Below, in pieces: positions 19,626 through 29,069 of a stretch of DNA of 64,000 nucleotides (position 1 is its first letter; each line of letters opens with the position of its first letter). This DNA is from Aphanomyces cochlioides. Lineage: Eukaryota > Oomycota > Saprolegniomycetes > Saprolegniales > Verrucalvaceae. The stretch spans positions 2,356,001-2,420,000 of the forward strand of contig JAHQRK010000012.1 in assembly GCA_019828595.1 (NCBI GenBank). Direction: 5' to 3'. Position numbers and translations under genes: made by a program. Below the pieces are notes generated by a model. It searched no databases. It was given only the letters and a program-made list of their open reading frames with translations, and was not told the DNA's origin.

Positions 19626-20546
19626 CTACATATTAAATGCAAACTTTTCCTCATCTAAGCCATCTTGTCTGTATCCACTATGATGAAATAAGTTCAAACC
19701 AATTTGGCGAGGCTCGTTAGACTCCATACAGCAGACCAAGGCAACATCCAGAGTACGCTTGATGTCATACCGGAAAGCAAGTGTATATTTCTGAATCCAA
19801 CGCTTCAATTGAGAGAATGCTATCTCAATCGGATTCAAATGAGGGCAATACGGAGGCAAAAAGAAGAGCAAAGCTCGTTGTGAGTGAACAGCATCTTCTA
19901 GTTCCTTGTACATATGGATCTTAGCATTGTCGAGTATCATGATAGAACGAGCCAAAGGCCAGGGATTAAGGTAAGGTACAATTTTTTCACAAAGAGCACG
20001 ATGGAATCTGGCTCGATCTATCGTTCCGTCAGTATAATCCCAACCAAGAAAGCTATTCCAATCGTAACCAGCTAGAATTGAAACTTTCTGACCACGGGAA
20101 AAGGGGAGATTTACAGTAGCTGGAGTGTTCCGACGTGACCAAGCAAACTTCCTCAAGGCATCTCTGCCATCTTTAGAGGTCTCATCGACAAAGACCAGTT
20201 GAGTTGGGTTAGTATAAAATGGCTTCAACCTATCGTAATACATTTTGACTTCATGCTGAGAGCTTTCTCGCGCCCTCTTTTCTAAGACTTTTCGTGACAA
20301 TCCTAAATCAAAGCGAAGTGCTCGACATATAGTCGATGTGCTGACGTTGAGGACTTGTGGATAGTGATAGACCAATTCAGCTCTGAGCTCCTCGATGTAA
20401 AAGCATGGATGCTCACTTACATATTGCTGGACAAAGCTAATCACGTTCTCTGGCCATCGCGAAGATCTCTTGTCTGCTGTTTTGGTGCCAACATGACCTA
20501 AACGTTTGAACTGTTGATTCCATCGAATAATGGAGCGTGTCGACAT
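19626..20546 (-). CDS. Tc1/mariner-like DD34E transposase
   Basis: A cut-and-paste transposase of the IS630-Tc1-mariner superfamily. The sequence shows a helix-turn-helix (GMSTRSIIRWNQQFK), then the catalytic residues in VFVDETSKDG, MILDNAKIH and NPIEIAFSQLK. The second D and the E are exactly 34 residues apart. The start is uncertain: I use the ATG at 20546, but the helix-turn-helix should begin earlier. A likely intron acceptor (TATATCAG) sits just before, so a first exon further upstream may exist or may be lost. The catalytic core is intact. No terminal inverted repeats could be identified around it. It converges with the broken hypothetical ORF. Confidence 0.8.
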   Translation of the reverse strand: MSTRSIIRWNQQFKRLGHVGTKTADKRSSRWPENVISFVQQYVSEHPCFYIEELRAELVYHYPQVLNVSTSTICRALRFDLGLSRKVLEKRARESSQHEVKMYYDRLKPFYTNPTQLVFVDETSKDGRDALRKFAWSRRNTPATVNLPFSRGQKVSILAGYDWNSFLGWDYTDGTIDRARFHRALCEKIVPYLNPWPLARSIMILDNAKIHMYKELEDAVHSQRALLFFLPPYCPHLNPIEIAFSQLKRWIQKYTLAFRYDIKRTLDVALVCCMESNEPRQIGLNLFHHSGYRQDGLDEEKFAFNM

Positions 20547-20600
20547 TCCAAGGAGTATACTGATATACAAAACAATCGTTACACTACAACTATACGACAT

Positions 20601-21175
20601 TTATGACATGGAATAGCCAAAATATCTGCAAAGCACAATAACTTATCGAAATTGTAAATCATTTGATTTACTCGAGAGTATAATTTCCTCTATATGATTT
20701 ACAAAATCGTGATTATGGGAAACTCATGGCTGACCAAATGACAATTTCATCAACCAATCAAAATTCAGTAAGTTGGTTTAGCCCAGTCTGATTGGTAGAG
20801 CTAATCCAATCAAAATGCATTATTTACGAGCCAAAATCTGCACCACTTCTCTCCTTGTTGCCCTGCACGAGAACCCAAACCTTATGGAGCGGAAAGTGGC
20901 CGAAGTCAGTCCTCTCCGTATGAATGAGCAGCCTTGCTTGGCTCTCTTCTGATGGCTTGAAATTTCGCGATTTAATACACTCGGTGGTAATACGTCAAGG
21001 TGCAGTGTTTTGGGTCATGAAAGTAGATCCAATATCAATCTATCGTTAGTAAAAGCAACGTTACGACATCCTCGATTGTCCTTCTATCATCCAGGCGGAC
21101 TACACTGTCCTCTCAATTTGGCATATTAATTTATAGAGGTTGTGATGACATGGAGACATTTTTCACTGTCTTGTC
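20601..21175. other. Intergenic region with CCAAT cluster and a 45-codon ORF
   Basis: CCAAT at 20755-20759, ATTGG at 20791-20795 and CCAAT at 20806-20810 repeat the alternating arrangement seen elsewhere. A small ORF 20815-20952 (45 codons, + strand) starts five bases after the last CCAAT; it looks partly protein-like but I recognise nothing. The remainder is presumably the 5' flank of the F-box gene. Confidence 0.35.
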
Positions 21176-21964
21176 ATGGTTCGGGGATCGAAAGCCTCGG
21201 ATCTTCGCGCCGCCACGTCGTCTCTTCTTCAGGATATCTTCCACGGCGACGTCACTGAACGCATTGTTGCATTCCTTCCCCTTCAGGATGTGCTTCATCT
21301 CGAAGTTACAGCTGCACGAATTGTTACAAAAGATGTCTGGACTTTCCTCATCTCGACGTTTGAAGCCTCCATCGAGGGAATTTCCAACGCCGACAACCCT
21401 ACTCTGCCTCAAGAGGACGAAGATGTTGACCCGAAAGCGAATTATTTGAATCTTGTCTTGAATCAAAAGACATCGACGGGAGGTAACGACATGTCGATTT
21501 GTCATTTTGCTCCGAATGGGCCATATTGGCATTTGATCGAAGATGGCGACTTTGGTTCGTGCATGCACTTGCAATCAGTGTGCTGGGGTGACTGGTCGGC
21601 ATTCCGCGAGCTACCTCCTTCAGTTTATGATATTGTTGTTCGCATGAAATGGGACTCGCAAGACTTTGATCGAGTGGATCCCATGCACTTTGATTGTACA
21701 GTTGAAATGGAGGGCCCCCAAGAACCTTTGCTCTCAATCGACCTCTCGGACGAAACAAAAGAAGACTTTCGTCGTAACGTTGGGAGATGGATCAACTTGA
21801 ACCTTGGTTCGATCACACTTTCCTTTTGCAGCAGAGTCAACATGCACTATCGAGGTGTCTACGACGGGTGGTACAGCAACTGGACTGTTGACTGGATTGG
21901 TTTCTTTCCATCCAACATCATCCCCCTTGGTGTCTCTGTCGCACGTCGCCATGCACATTTCTAA
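21176..21964 (+). CDS. F-box-like protein with a conserved C-terminal beta domain
   Basis: A 262-residue protein. Residues about 25-50 (ERIVAFLPLQDVLHLEVTAA) resemble an F-box, which would bind Skp1 in an SCF ubiquitin ligase. The C-terminal 150 residues are rich in aromatic residues, with several W and repeated strand-like motifs (ELPPSVYDIVVRMKW, YSNWTVDWIGFFPSN). That part would be the substrate-binding domain; it looks like an all-beta fold, perhaps related to plant F-box lectin-like proteins, but this is only an impression. It is intronless. A degraded paralogue lies at 15790-16515. The target is unknown. Confidence 0.65.
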   Translation: MVRGSKASDLRAATSSLLQDIFHGDVTERIVAFLPLQDVLHLEVTAARIVTKDVWTFLISTFEASIEGISNADNPTLPQEDEDVDPKANYLNLVLNQKTSTGGNDMSICHFAPNGPYWHLIEDGDFGSCMHLQSVCWGDWSAFRELPPSVYDIVVRMKWDSQDFDRVDPMHFDCTVEMEGPQEPLLSIDLSDETKEDFRRNVGRWINLNLGSITLSFCSRVNMHYRGVYDGWYSNWTVDWIGFFPSNIIPLGVSVARRHAHF

Positions 21965-22441
21965 GCTGAAGTCCTTATCTTAAAGCACATCAATTTCTCT
22001 TTCAAGTTCTTCTTGGTGCCTGCTCAACGTCGAGATGACAAATCATTGCCTGTTTGCCACTACAAGAGTAAATACTCATCCCCTCCACGCACTTCACGCA
22101 TTTTTATTGAAACCGCAGCAATACAAAGAGTTACGTTGTGTTTGAGCTGCTTCTCTCGAGATTACAGACCTTGGTGTCAGTCAAGATTATCGACAATGCT
22201 TTGTGCATCTGTTGCTATTCAACACAGCACAGATCTTGTATGTCTATCCATGTTGAGATGGGCTTGTTTCATACCCTTGAGAAGATTCGAGTTCGCGAAG
22301 TCTGGGCTTATGCTGAGGTGGAAAATTTGAAATAATGGCGACTTCAACTTTGGATTTCAAATCATCGACCAATCAAAATGGATTATTTTGAAATAGTGTT
22401 GTTCCATTGGTTTAATTATGACCAATCAGATTACGAAAGCT
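21965..22441. other. Intergenic region, unclear small ORF and CCAAT cluster
   Basis: A frame open from about 22111 to 22335 on + ends EKIRVREVWAYAEVENLK and looks partly protein-like but has no ATG; it may be an exon remnant. CCAAT (22369-22373), ATTGG (22406-22410) and CCAAT (22422-22426) follow. They sit at the 3' end of the protease gene and not before a recognisable start, which argues that not every cluster is a promoter. Confidence 0.35.
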
Positions 22442-24355
22442 TTATTCAGTCAGGAAAGGCGACGCTTCTCCACCGATACCGGCTTCGACATCCATGGGGG
22501 AATTCATCGTCGGTGCCATGGGATGAACAGGATACGGCCCATAATTCCACATTTGGTGTAAATCCCCTGAGAGGTACGCTGTGATGGATAGCCCGCCAAG
22601 AGTACACGGCACCAAATACAGCAGTGCTGGCTGACCCATTTCCATCAGCACGACTGCAAGGTTGGCACAAAAGAGACCGACAACGTATCCAATGCACGTG
22701 ACAATGTAGTATCGATGCATGACCACTTCCGTTTGCTTCAAATGAACTTCTCGAGAGTAGTCGAAACGCAGTGCAAAGCAAAGGAGTAAGCCAGGAAGGA
22801 CAATATCTCCCAAGCCCAGCATTGCTTCGCCACCGCGCCAGTCACCAAGACGTGGAAAGATCAACAACATAGGAAGAGGTTCAGGATCGATGCACGGCTT
22901 GTACGATGGATATCGTTCACAAAAGTCCGATCCAGGATAGCCAGCTTTTGTACTCGCACTGGGGCCGCCAGTTGCGACATCGACCATGACGGAACGGCCA
23001 AATATGAGAGGCGTGACAAAGACAAAAAAGATGTCGTAGAAGAAGGCAAGGACAAGAAGCACCGTCGCAACTTGGAGGGTTGGGAGGCGAATCGTCCGCA
23101 AAAAGATGAAGCAGAGCGCAATTCCAAAGGCGTCTTGAAGGAACCACATATCTCCACGGTCTACATACCAAAGAATGACGAGCCCAAGGGAGGTAAGCGT
23201 TGCCAAGAGGTCAGTGAGCCGCAGGGGTCCTGTGGGGCAGCGGAGGATGACTCTCTTGAGGCAAAAGAGGATCATGCGGAAGAGAGGTTGGGTAACCAGC
23301 AACGTGAACGTGCTCACAGAGGAGAGGCCAAACATGATGGAGAGCAGAGGGCCAACATGGACAAAGTAGAGGAATATCAGGAAGAGGCCAGCAAATATGA
23401 TAAAGAAGATCGCATGACGGAACGAAACATCCACTGCATCATCGTCAATGTCGTCGTGATCGTCAGCGTGTGCATGAGACTTTGTAGCTAGCTGCTGTTG
23501 CCGCTCAACTGATGCTGCATAGAAGGCCCCACTGATTGCAGTTCCAATTCCGAGGATCCAGAGGACAATGGAGGCAGCGCCGAAGATGGACGCGGGTCGA
23601 GATTCTAGAGCTCCCTGAATAGATTTCGAGGATGCATGGATGCTCGTGAGGTTCTCGCCTTGTCCAACAGTGGCGAAGACAATAGGAAGGTTCAAGGTGG
23701 AGTTCTTGAGAAGAGTATAGTTGACGCCCATGAGCAAATGTGTATCCCACATGCAGCAAACTTGAAATCCGCGGGAGGAAACTTCAATGCCAGTCGGAAT
23801 ACATATGCGGGAAGCACATGCGGGGTTCTCACTGCAGGCAGGGCTTCTAACAAGCCATGGCGATTGAGGATCCAAAGCAGGTATGAAAGCTTGTCCATTG
23901 GAACAGTCCGTTGCAAAAGAGGGAATGGAGGACGCACCGTCAGACAGGTTTCCAGAGGATGATCGATTGCGATCGACAAAGTAGACTGTTTCACGAGTGT
24001 TGCGTATTATGAGAGCTGAGGCACCCGAGTTTGATGCATGGATTGCCTTGTCGAAGAAGGAGCAGTTTCCGCGATCAACGACGACGTACGTATTCTTGTA
24101 TTCAGCCAAGAGCGGAGAGCATCCATCTGTGGCAAAGCGGACGGGGTATGCATTTGACGCTTTCGGTGGCAAGTGTGGTCCCCATCCGGACTGCGAACTT
24201 GGCGCGACCAGCATGTCGGTGTGGACGACCACATCTTCCGATTGCTTCACAGAGAGGTGAAGTATTCCAGACGGAATAACAGCCACGATAGGCTCACAGA
24301 GCAGCAGCAGGGCCGCCACTGCTACTGCCGCCGTCGACTGATGGATCCATCTCAT
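22442..24355 (-). CDS. Signal peptide peptidase-like intramembrane aspartyl protease (SPPL type)
   Basis: A 637-residue GxGD aspartyl protease (family A22B) that cleaves type II membrane proteins inside the bilayer. The N terminus has a signal peptide (residues 1-25, AVAVAALLLLCEPIVAV). A luminal protease-associated (PA) domain follows at about 60-240, and then nine or so membrane helices. The catalytic motifs are visible: FFYDIFF (about residue 440), GLGDIVLPG (about 513) and the PAL triad in QPALLYL (about 577). The PA domain plus signal peptide place it with SPPL2-type proteins, which act in late endosomes, lysosomes or vacuoles, rather than with ER-type SPP. An acidic His/Asp-rich loop (ADDHDDIDDDAVD) sits between helices. 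It is intronless. A TTATCCGGAT palindrome lies 22 bases upstream of the start. Confidence 0.92.
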   Translation of the reverse strand: MRWIHQSTAAVAVAALLLLCEPIVAVIPSGILHLSVKQSEDVVVHTDMLVAPSSQSGWGPHLPPKASNAYPVRFATDGCSPLLAEYKNTYVVVDRGNCSFFDKAIHASNSGASALIIRNTRETVYFVDRNRSSSGNLSDGASSIPSFATDCSNGQAFIPALDPQSPWLVRSPACSENPACASRICIPTGIEVSSRGFQVCCMWDTHLLMGVNYTLLKNSTLNLPIVFATVGQGENLTSIHASSKSIQGALESRPASIFGAASIVLWILGIGTAISGAFYAASVERQQQLATKSHAHADDHDDIDDDAVDVSFRHAIFFIIFAGLFLIFLYFVHVGPLLSIMFGLSSVSTFTLLVTQPLFRMILFCLKRVILRCPTGPLRLTDLLATLTSLGLVILWYVDRGDMWFLQDAFGIALCFIFLRTIRLPTLQVATVLLVLAFFYDIFFVFVTPLIFGRSVMVDVATGGPSASTKAGYPGSDFCERYPSYKPCIDPEPLPMLLIFPRLGDWRGGEAMLGLGDIVLPGLLLCFALRFDYSREVHLKQTEVVMHRYYIVTCIGYVVGLFCANLAVVLMEMGQPALLYLVPCTLGGLSITAYLSGDLHQMWNYGPYPVHPMAPTMNSPMDVEAGIGGEASPFLTE

Positions 24356-24370
24356 TGCTTGAAACCTCTT

Positions 24371-24387
24371 TTCGGATTATCCGGATG
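24371..24387. promoter_or_regulatory. ATCCGGATAA-type palindrome upstream of the SPPL gene
   Basis: TTCGGATTATCCGGATG contains TTATCCGGAT (24377-24386), 22 bases before the SPPL start on the minus strand, with a half copy (TTCGGAT) beside it. It is one of eight such intergenic sites in this window. Confidence 0.5.
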
Positions 24388-24566
24388 TGAATTTCTTTGA
24401 CAAACAAGCGATGTCCTCAACTCACCACCGCCATTCTCGCCGAGACTTCCTCATTCCATCCAAGTCAACGCCGGTGGATATCTCATGGAGCCATGGAACT
24501 TCCATCAGATTTAGGAAAGCTTGCGCATTGGGGTTGCGGCGCTCTGTGAAGCTGTCGTTTCCACCA

Positions 24567-24590
24567 ATCCGGATAATTTCATCCGGATAA
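24567..24590 (+). promoter_or_regulatory. Paired ATCCGGATAA motifs upstream of LSM2
   Basis: Two identical copies, 24567-24576 and 24581-24590, lie 44-67 bases before the LSM2 start codon. The spacing start to start is 14 bases. Confidence 0.55.
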
Positions 24591-24633
24591 CTTTGGTTTG
24601 CTTACCTTCCACACACACAAGCATCTACCAAGC

Positions 24634-25038
24634 ATGGTGAGTCCATCCTCGAGGAAACATTGCCGCTCAGGGAAATCTTCATAGCTGTTCTACTCGTTTT
24701 TCAAGACCCTTTTGGGCAAAGAAGTGGCTGTTGAGCTTAAGAACGATGTCGCTTTAGTCGGGACTCTCCATTCGGTCGACCAATACCTCAACATCAAACT
24801 TACCGATGTCAGCGTGGTCGAAGACTACAAGTACCCCCAGTTGGTACCGAGACTGACTTGTACTCTACAGTGTTGTTGACTGTCCTTGTGCTTGTAGATG
24901 AACATGAAGAACTGCTTTATTCGCGGCTCGGTTGTGCGTTACATTCAAATTGCCAAAGCTGATGTCGACACTGAGCTATTGCAAGATGCGGCGCGAAGAG
25001 AAGGAAGTGCCAACCGAGCTGGTACTGCGCGACAATAG
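24634..25038 (+). CDS. LSM2: U6 snRNA-associated Sm-like protein LSm2
   Basis: A subunit of the heteroheptameric LSm rings that bind the 3' end of U6 snRNA (LSm2-8, nucleus) or drive mRNA decay (LSm1-7, cytoplasm). Three exons encode about 100 residues. Exon 1 is only the ATG (24634-24636), followed by introns 24637-24684 and 24844-24897. The joined protein begins M-LFYSFFKTLLGKEV and includes Sm1 (LHSVDQYLNIKL) and Sm2 (NCFIRGSVVRYIQ), both close to the animal and yeast proteins along the whole length. The stop is TAG at 25036-25038. It converges with the myo-inositol oxygenase gene, with 61 bases between stops. Confidence 0.93.
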
Positions 25039-25099
25039 AATGGCCGTCCAACACGCAATCATTGATGAGAAATGCATTTATAAAGTTAAGTCGACGAGT

Positions 25100-25981
25100 T
25101 CACCACCACAACTTGCCCGGCATGTACTTGTCTATGAGCGATTGGTAGTAAGGCCAAAGCTCCTTAACGTCCGGACGTTTGTCGGCCTTCGTGTATAAAT
25201 CAAACTTGTTGAACTCAAGCACCCATTCCAGCAGATCGTCGTCACCTTCGGTCATGAAATGCGAGTATTCCTTCTTGTTGTGCCAAGGATAACAGGAATG
25301 GTATCGAATCATGGCCAGGCCTTCAGCTGGGATGGACGCCTTGTTGAAGACAAGCATTTGATACATGTACTCGTCATGACCCCATGCAAATTTGAGATTT
25401 GCCAACCCGCAATGAGGTTCATACATGCCGAGCTGTGTGTTGTAAGCCGGGTTCTGCATGTCTGGATTGAGCGCGTTGAACTCTGGGAAGACAGCCGAGT
25501 CGGGTATTGCACAGCCAACAACCCAGGTATCACCACCAAGAGCCCATTGATCACCATCAGCTGTGCCTTGTTGTCCATCGCAGGGTCGGCCCCACATATA
25601 TTGTATCTTTCCCATGTCATGGAGCAAGCCCACGAGCTGAAACCAATCTGGATGACCAGCAGCGCGAATAGCTTCTGCCGTCTGCAGCATGTGTTCCAAG
25701 TTCGGCAAGGACGAGTCAGGGTCGGACGAGTCGACATATCCCTTGAGGCATTCGAACGCTTCCCACACTGTCATTTGCACGCGGTCAAACTTGCCCCAGT
25801 ACGCTTGCATTTTCTCATGGAATTCGACCGTCTGACGTTCACGCATCAAGCGGTAGTGTCGCTCCACGACGGCCTGGCGGTCGCTGTCTTTATAATTGCG
25901 AAACTCTTCGACAGCTTTCCCCGCTTTCACGACCGCTTGTCCAAACACAACGTTGCTCTTCTCGGCCGGCTGGATGGTCAT
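25100..25981 (-). CDS. MIOX: Inositol oxygenase (myo-inositol oxygenase)
   Basis: A mixed-valent di-iron enzyme that cleaves myo-inositol with O2 to D-glucuronate, the first step of the glucuronate route of inositol catabolism. The frame gives 293 residues from the ATG complementary to 25979-25981, close to the usual 280-310. Expected iron ligands are visible: H in NLEHMLQTAE, HD in GLLHDMGK, H in WGHDEYMY, H in IRYHSCYPWH and D in FNKFDLYTK. The family C terminus PGKLWW is intact. It is intronless. A TATA-like box lies about 90 bases upstream. A Gfo/Idh/MocA dehydrogenase that could act on inositol is encoded at 50067-51246, but the two are too far apart to imply co-regulation. Confidence 0.95.
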   Translation of the reverse strand: MTIQPAEKSNVVFGQAVVKAGKAVEEFRNYKDSDRQAVVERHYRLMRERQTVEFHEKMQAYWGKFDRVQMTVWEAFECLKGYVDSSDPDSSLPNLEHMLQTAEAIRAAGHPDWFQLVGLLHDMGKIQYMWGRPCDGQQGTADGDQWALGGDTWVVGCAIPDSAVFPEFNALNPDMQNPAYNTQLGMYEPHCGLANLKFAWGHDEYMYQMLVFNKASIPAEGLAMIRYHSCYPWHNKKEYSHFMTEGDDDLLEWVLEFNKFDLYTKADKRPDVKELWPYYQSLIDKYMPGKLWW

Positions 25982-26070
25982 CGCTGGATGGCAAATCTCA
26001 AAATAACCTCTTCGTGGGTTCCGCACGCGCCCTCCATTGTTCTGGCGTTGAGAGAAAGATACAAGAAAAG

Positions 26071-26080
26071 TGTATTTATA
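26071..26080 (-). promoter_or_regulatory. TATA box of the MIOX gene
   Basis: TATAAATACA on the minus strand, 90 bases upstream of the MIOX start codon. A pyrimidine-rich TCTCTCAACGCC that could hold the initiator lies about 25-30 bases downstream. Confidence 0.45.
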
Positions 26081-26143
26081 GCGCCAGAACACACCATGTG
26101 TTCAAATTCAAGTTGGTCATATCTTTTCCCTTTTGAATAGAAT

Positions 26144-26159
26144 GACTTGGAATTTGTAT
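26144..26159 (-). promoter_or_regulatory. ATACAAATTCCAAGTC motif upstream of MIOX
   Basis: The exact 16-base word ATACAAATTCCAAGTC on the minus strand, 163 bases before the MIOX start. It is identical to the copy at 63551-63566. Confidence 0.45.
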
Positions 26160-26655
26160 TGGATTTTGGGTTGGCATTATAAAGGAGAAAAGTTTTTTTT
26201 TCGCCCATCGAATCATCCCGTCGTCTTTCCCCATCACCTCCCCTTTCTCTCTCTTTCGACGATTGATTTCATGCATGGGCCGTCTTCGAGGGTTGTACAA
26301 TGTGAACAGGTGTCACGCATGGGCTCCATTCAATCGAGGGCGTCGAGTTTCGTTGCACGGACATGAAAATGAAAAGAGAACCACTCGGTCGCAGCTTTTC
26401 TTTCGAATATTCAATATGGAGAGTTGAATGCCGATTGGATGGAGCGAAAGGGAATGGTCAGCGAACGTGTGACTGATGCCATAGACCACGAGAGATGTGT
26501 GGAGATGGAAAGAAACAGCTTGGAAGGTTCACATAGACATGAGAGTGCAACACTGGAGAAAAACTTTTTTTCTTTTGTTTCTTCACACCAGGGAATGATC
26601 CAATCGGAGGAAAAGGCGCGAGAATACAAATTCAGTTGGAAAGTGCGCAAGGAGG

Positions 26656-27460
26656 ATGACGATGATCCCCTGTCTGTACACGAAGCACAAGACGCAGAAG
26701 AAAAAGACGTACCACGATGGGCACGTGGTCCGATCAGCCGCGAAAGTCGTGCTGCAAGATGATACGGGCAAAGTGATAGATTCAATGCCACTGACCGCGC
26801 AAGAATGGGACCGAGATTACCCAAACTTTGAATTTCCAAAGTAGGTGCCTCATGCCATCACGACGAGTATATCATCTCTTCCTCTTGCGCTCATAGACAT
26901 TTGGTCGATATTGACGAAGATGCGACTGTTGTCGAATCTGTGCCAGATGCGAAGAAGGCCGCTGAGGTTGATTCAACAAGTGGTGGCAGCTTTAGCCGTG
27001 GAACGAAAGCGCCCCCGGGAAAGTACGTCCCGCCAAGAAACAAGTTCCAACCTCCTTTCAAACGAAAGCGAGAGGGTGAAGATGCCCAAGAGCCTGAAAA
27101 CAAAAACGCCGACGCTTTCACACGCACGTTTGCCCTAAATAAGACGACTGTACCGAAACCCGTGGCAGCACCAACTCCAATCCTGCGAACAAACCAACGC
27201 ACATCACCATCAAATGTTCAAACCGAGTGGCAAAATGCAACAATTCCTCCACATAAACGTGCCGTCATTCCAAGTGGCAATATCCACAGGCAGCAGTCCA
27301 ACGAAGTTGCAGAAGAGGACGAGTTGGAAAATTATGTTGGGTCCAAATGGCCCGAAATGCCCAAGCGACCACCTCGAACACGTAAGCTTTCCGCGTCATG
27401 ATTAATCTGATGTTGATACATTCAGTGGAGGAAGTGAAAGCGCTTTTAGGCTTTGTTTGA
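26656..27460 (+). CDS. DUF2439 (ZGRF1-like N-terminal) domain protein
   Basis: Three exons joined over introns 26841-26896 and 27382-27425 give a protein of about 235 residues. The N terminus (CLYTKHKTQKKKTYHDG, then VVLQDDTGKVIDSMPL) matches the DUF2439 domain found at the start of ZGRF1-type helicases and in fungal Dbl2-like proteins, which work in homologous recombination. No helicase domain follows. The rest is low-complexity, basic and proline-rich (FQPPFKRKREGE), with a short acidic patch (EVAEEDELENY). A role in DNA repair is inferred by family only. The last intron is optional: without it the frame stops at 27401. Confidence 0.7.
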
Positions 27461-27524
27461 ACGATGTACAAACCAAACGTCAATAGATAAGTTTACGGCA
27501 AATGCACTACAACAAGCCGACGAG

Positions 27525-27737
27525 TTACTTGCCACGGGTGTCTTCGGGGCTTTTCGCAATGATGAGCTCGATCGAATCCTTTGACTGGGTTATCATGTGC
27601 TTGGACAAGCCAGCTTTCTCGTCTTCACGGATTGGGGTATACCCACGCTGATACATGATGTAGTTCTGCCTCACTCGGAACGCGATGTAGATCGCCAGGA
27701 CGACAATCAGGACAAAGATCACTTCAGCCAGTGCCAT
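27525..27737 (-). CDS. Small single-pass membrane protein, unknown
   Basis: A 70-residue protein from the ATG complementary to 27735-27737. Residues 2-22 (ALAEVIFVLIVVLAIYIAF) form one hydrophobic helix right at the N terminus, followed by a basic and polar tail. I recognise no family. It is divergent from the FKBP gene and shares its ATCCGGATAA-bearing promoter region of about 130 bases, which supports expression. Confidence 0.55.
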   Translation of the reverse strand: MALAEVIFVLIVVLAIYIAFRVRQNYIMYQRGYTPIREDEKAGLSKHMITQSKDSIELIIAKSPEDTRGK

Positions 27738-27812
27738 TTTCAGAGATGAGGCGGATGGAAAAGAGCAGCAGATCATCCGGAAAATCTACCCAGAATTCCC
27801 AAAGATTCGAGT

Positions 27813-27831
27813 ATCCGGCTAATCCGGATAA
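27813..27831. promoter_or_regulatory. ATCCGG/ATCCGGATAA pair in a divergent promoter
   Basis: ATCCGGCTAA (27813-27822) overlaps by one base ATCCGGATAA (27822-27831). It sits between the small membrane protein gene and the FKBP gene, 44 bases before the FKBP start. Confidence 0.5.
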
Positions 27832-27874
27832 AAAGATAGGGATGCTTGGTGGGGGAAAGCACTTTGGAGAAAAA

Positions 27875-29069
27875 ATGAGCAGCATGCGCCGCATGATGCA
27901 CTTGACACGCGCTACTGCGCAGAACGCGAAATCTGGTACGCAAAGACTCATGCAATTTAGTAATTTGAGGTGCTAGTTTGCAAGCGGGCAACGTCGGTCG
28001 CGACATTTCGTACGCTAGCAATTCAAGCACCAGTTACTCGAGCCAGCAACTCGATTGCCAAGCCATTCCGCCATGCGATGTGTGCCCGCATGTTTTCGGA
28101 CGAGCCTGCTCCCCGTGTTAAGCTTGGCGACAAAGTCTTTGTCCGCATTGAAGGGCGCTTGGCAAATGGCAAAGTGTTTGACGAAAAGAACGAAGAACCC
28201 CAGAGCCTCATTGTCGGAGACAGCAACCTCATTCCTGGACTTGAAGAAGGATTGTTGGGCATGTCCAAGGGCCAAAACAAGACTGTTATCATCCCACCTG
28301 AATTTGCCTTTGGACCAAAGATCACTGAAGATGAGTATGTCCGCATTCCCAAGTCTGAATTGGACCTTTCGTAAGTGATGATGTATCCTTATGAAGCTCA
28401 TGATACATTAGACCCAGCGACGAAGAGAACCTTGCCGTGGGATCTTTCCTTGGCTTGGAGGAAGAGGGTGAAGTCGTAAGAATTGTTGCAGTGGAAGACG
28501 ACTCGATTATTGTTGACCCTAGCCACGAGGTGAACACTGTTATCGCGCTCGTCGTCATTAATAATTGTGGATCTAGTTGGCAGGTCAGACGTTGCACTTG
28601 AACATTGAGGTTGTGGACCATATTCCGTTGGACAAGCTTGATCCAAGCGAGCGCCTTGTTGTTCCCCATGAAATCAATGCTGGCGACCGCAAGACTTTCC
28701 CTGAACCTGGTAAGCAAACTCTCTTTTTCCTCTTTGACTCTATGCTAGGTGACACCCTTGTTGTGCACTACGACGGCTATTTGACAGACGGCAAGCTTTT
28801 CGATTCTTCACGCGCACGAGGCAAGCCTTTCGAGTTTATCATCGGTTCTGGCTTGGTACTCGATTGTTGTGTCGAATGATATTGATCACATTGTGTAGGT
28901 TATCAAAGGATGGGATGAAGGTATGCTCAACATGAGCAAGGGCGAACGATCTCGTTTGTACATTCCTGCGGTCAAAGGCTACGGTGCATCTGGCGCTCCC
29001 CCCGTCATCCCACCCAACGCCGATTTGATTTTTGATGTGGAGTTGCTTGACATCAAGCCAAGTCATTAG
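27875..29069 (+). CDS. Two-domain FKBP-type prolyl isomerase, probably mitochondrial
   Basis: A peptidyl-prolyl cis-trans isomerase assembled from six exons (introns 27936-27976, 28371-28411, 28530-28576, 28710-28748, 28856-28898). The N terminus is rich in R, S, T and A without acidic residues ([20 protein letters not shown]), typical of a mitochondrial presequence. The first domain ([18 protein letters not shown], then [17 protein letters not shown]) resembles bacterial SlyD-type FKBP with an inserted flap region. The second is a canonical FKBP12-like domain: [34 protein letters not shown], then the family's closing motif in [11 protein letters not shown]. The pairing of a SlyD-like and a classical domain is unusual. 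An in-frame ATG at 27842 could extend the N terminus. Confidence 0.88.

Larger units (their letters stand above)
25982..26655. other. Intergenic region between MIOX and the DUF2439 gene
   Basis: Low-complexity pyrimidine runs and short frames only. It includes the MIOX promoter (TATA box and ATACAAATT motif, listed separately) and a TATAAA on the + strand at 26178-26183, which could serve a rightward transcript. Confidence 0.4.
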
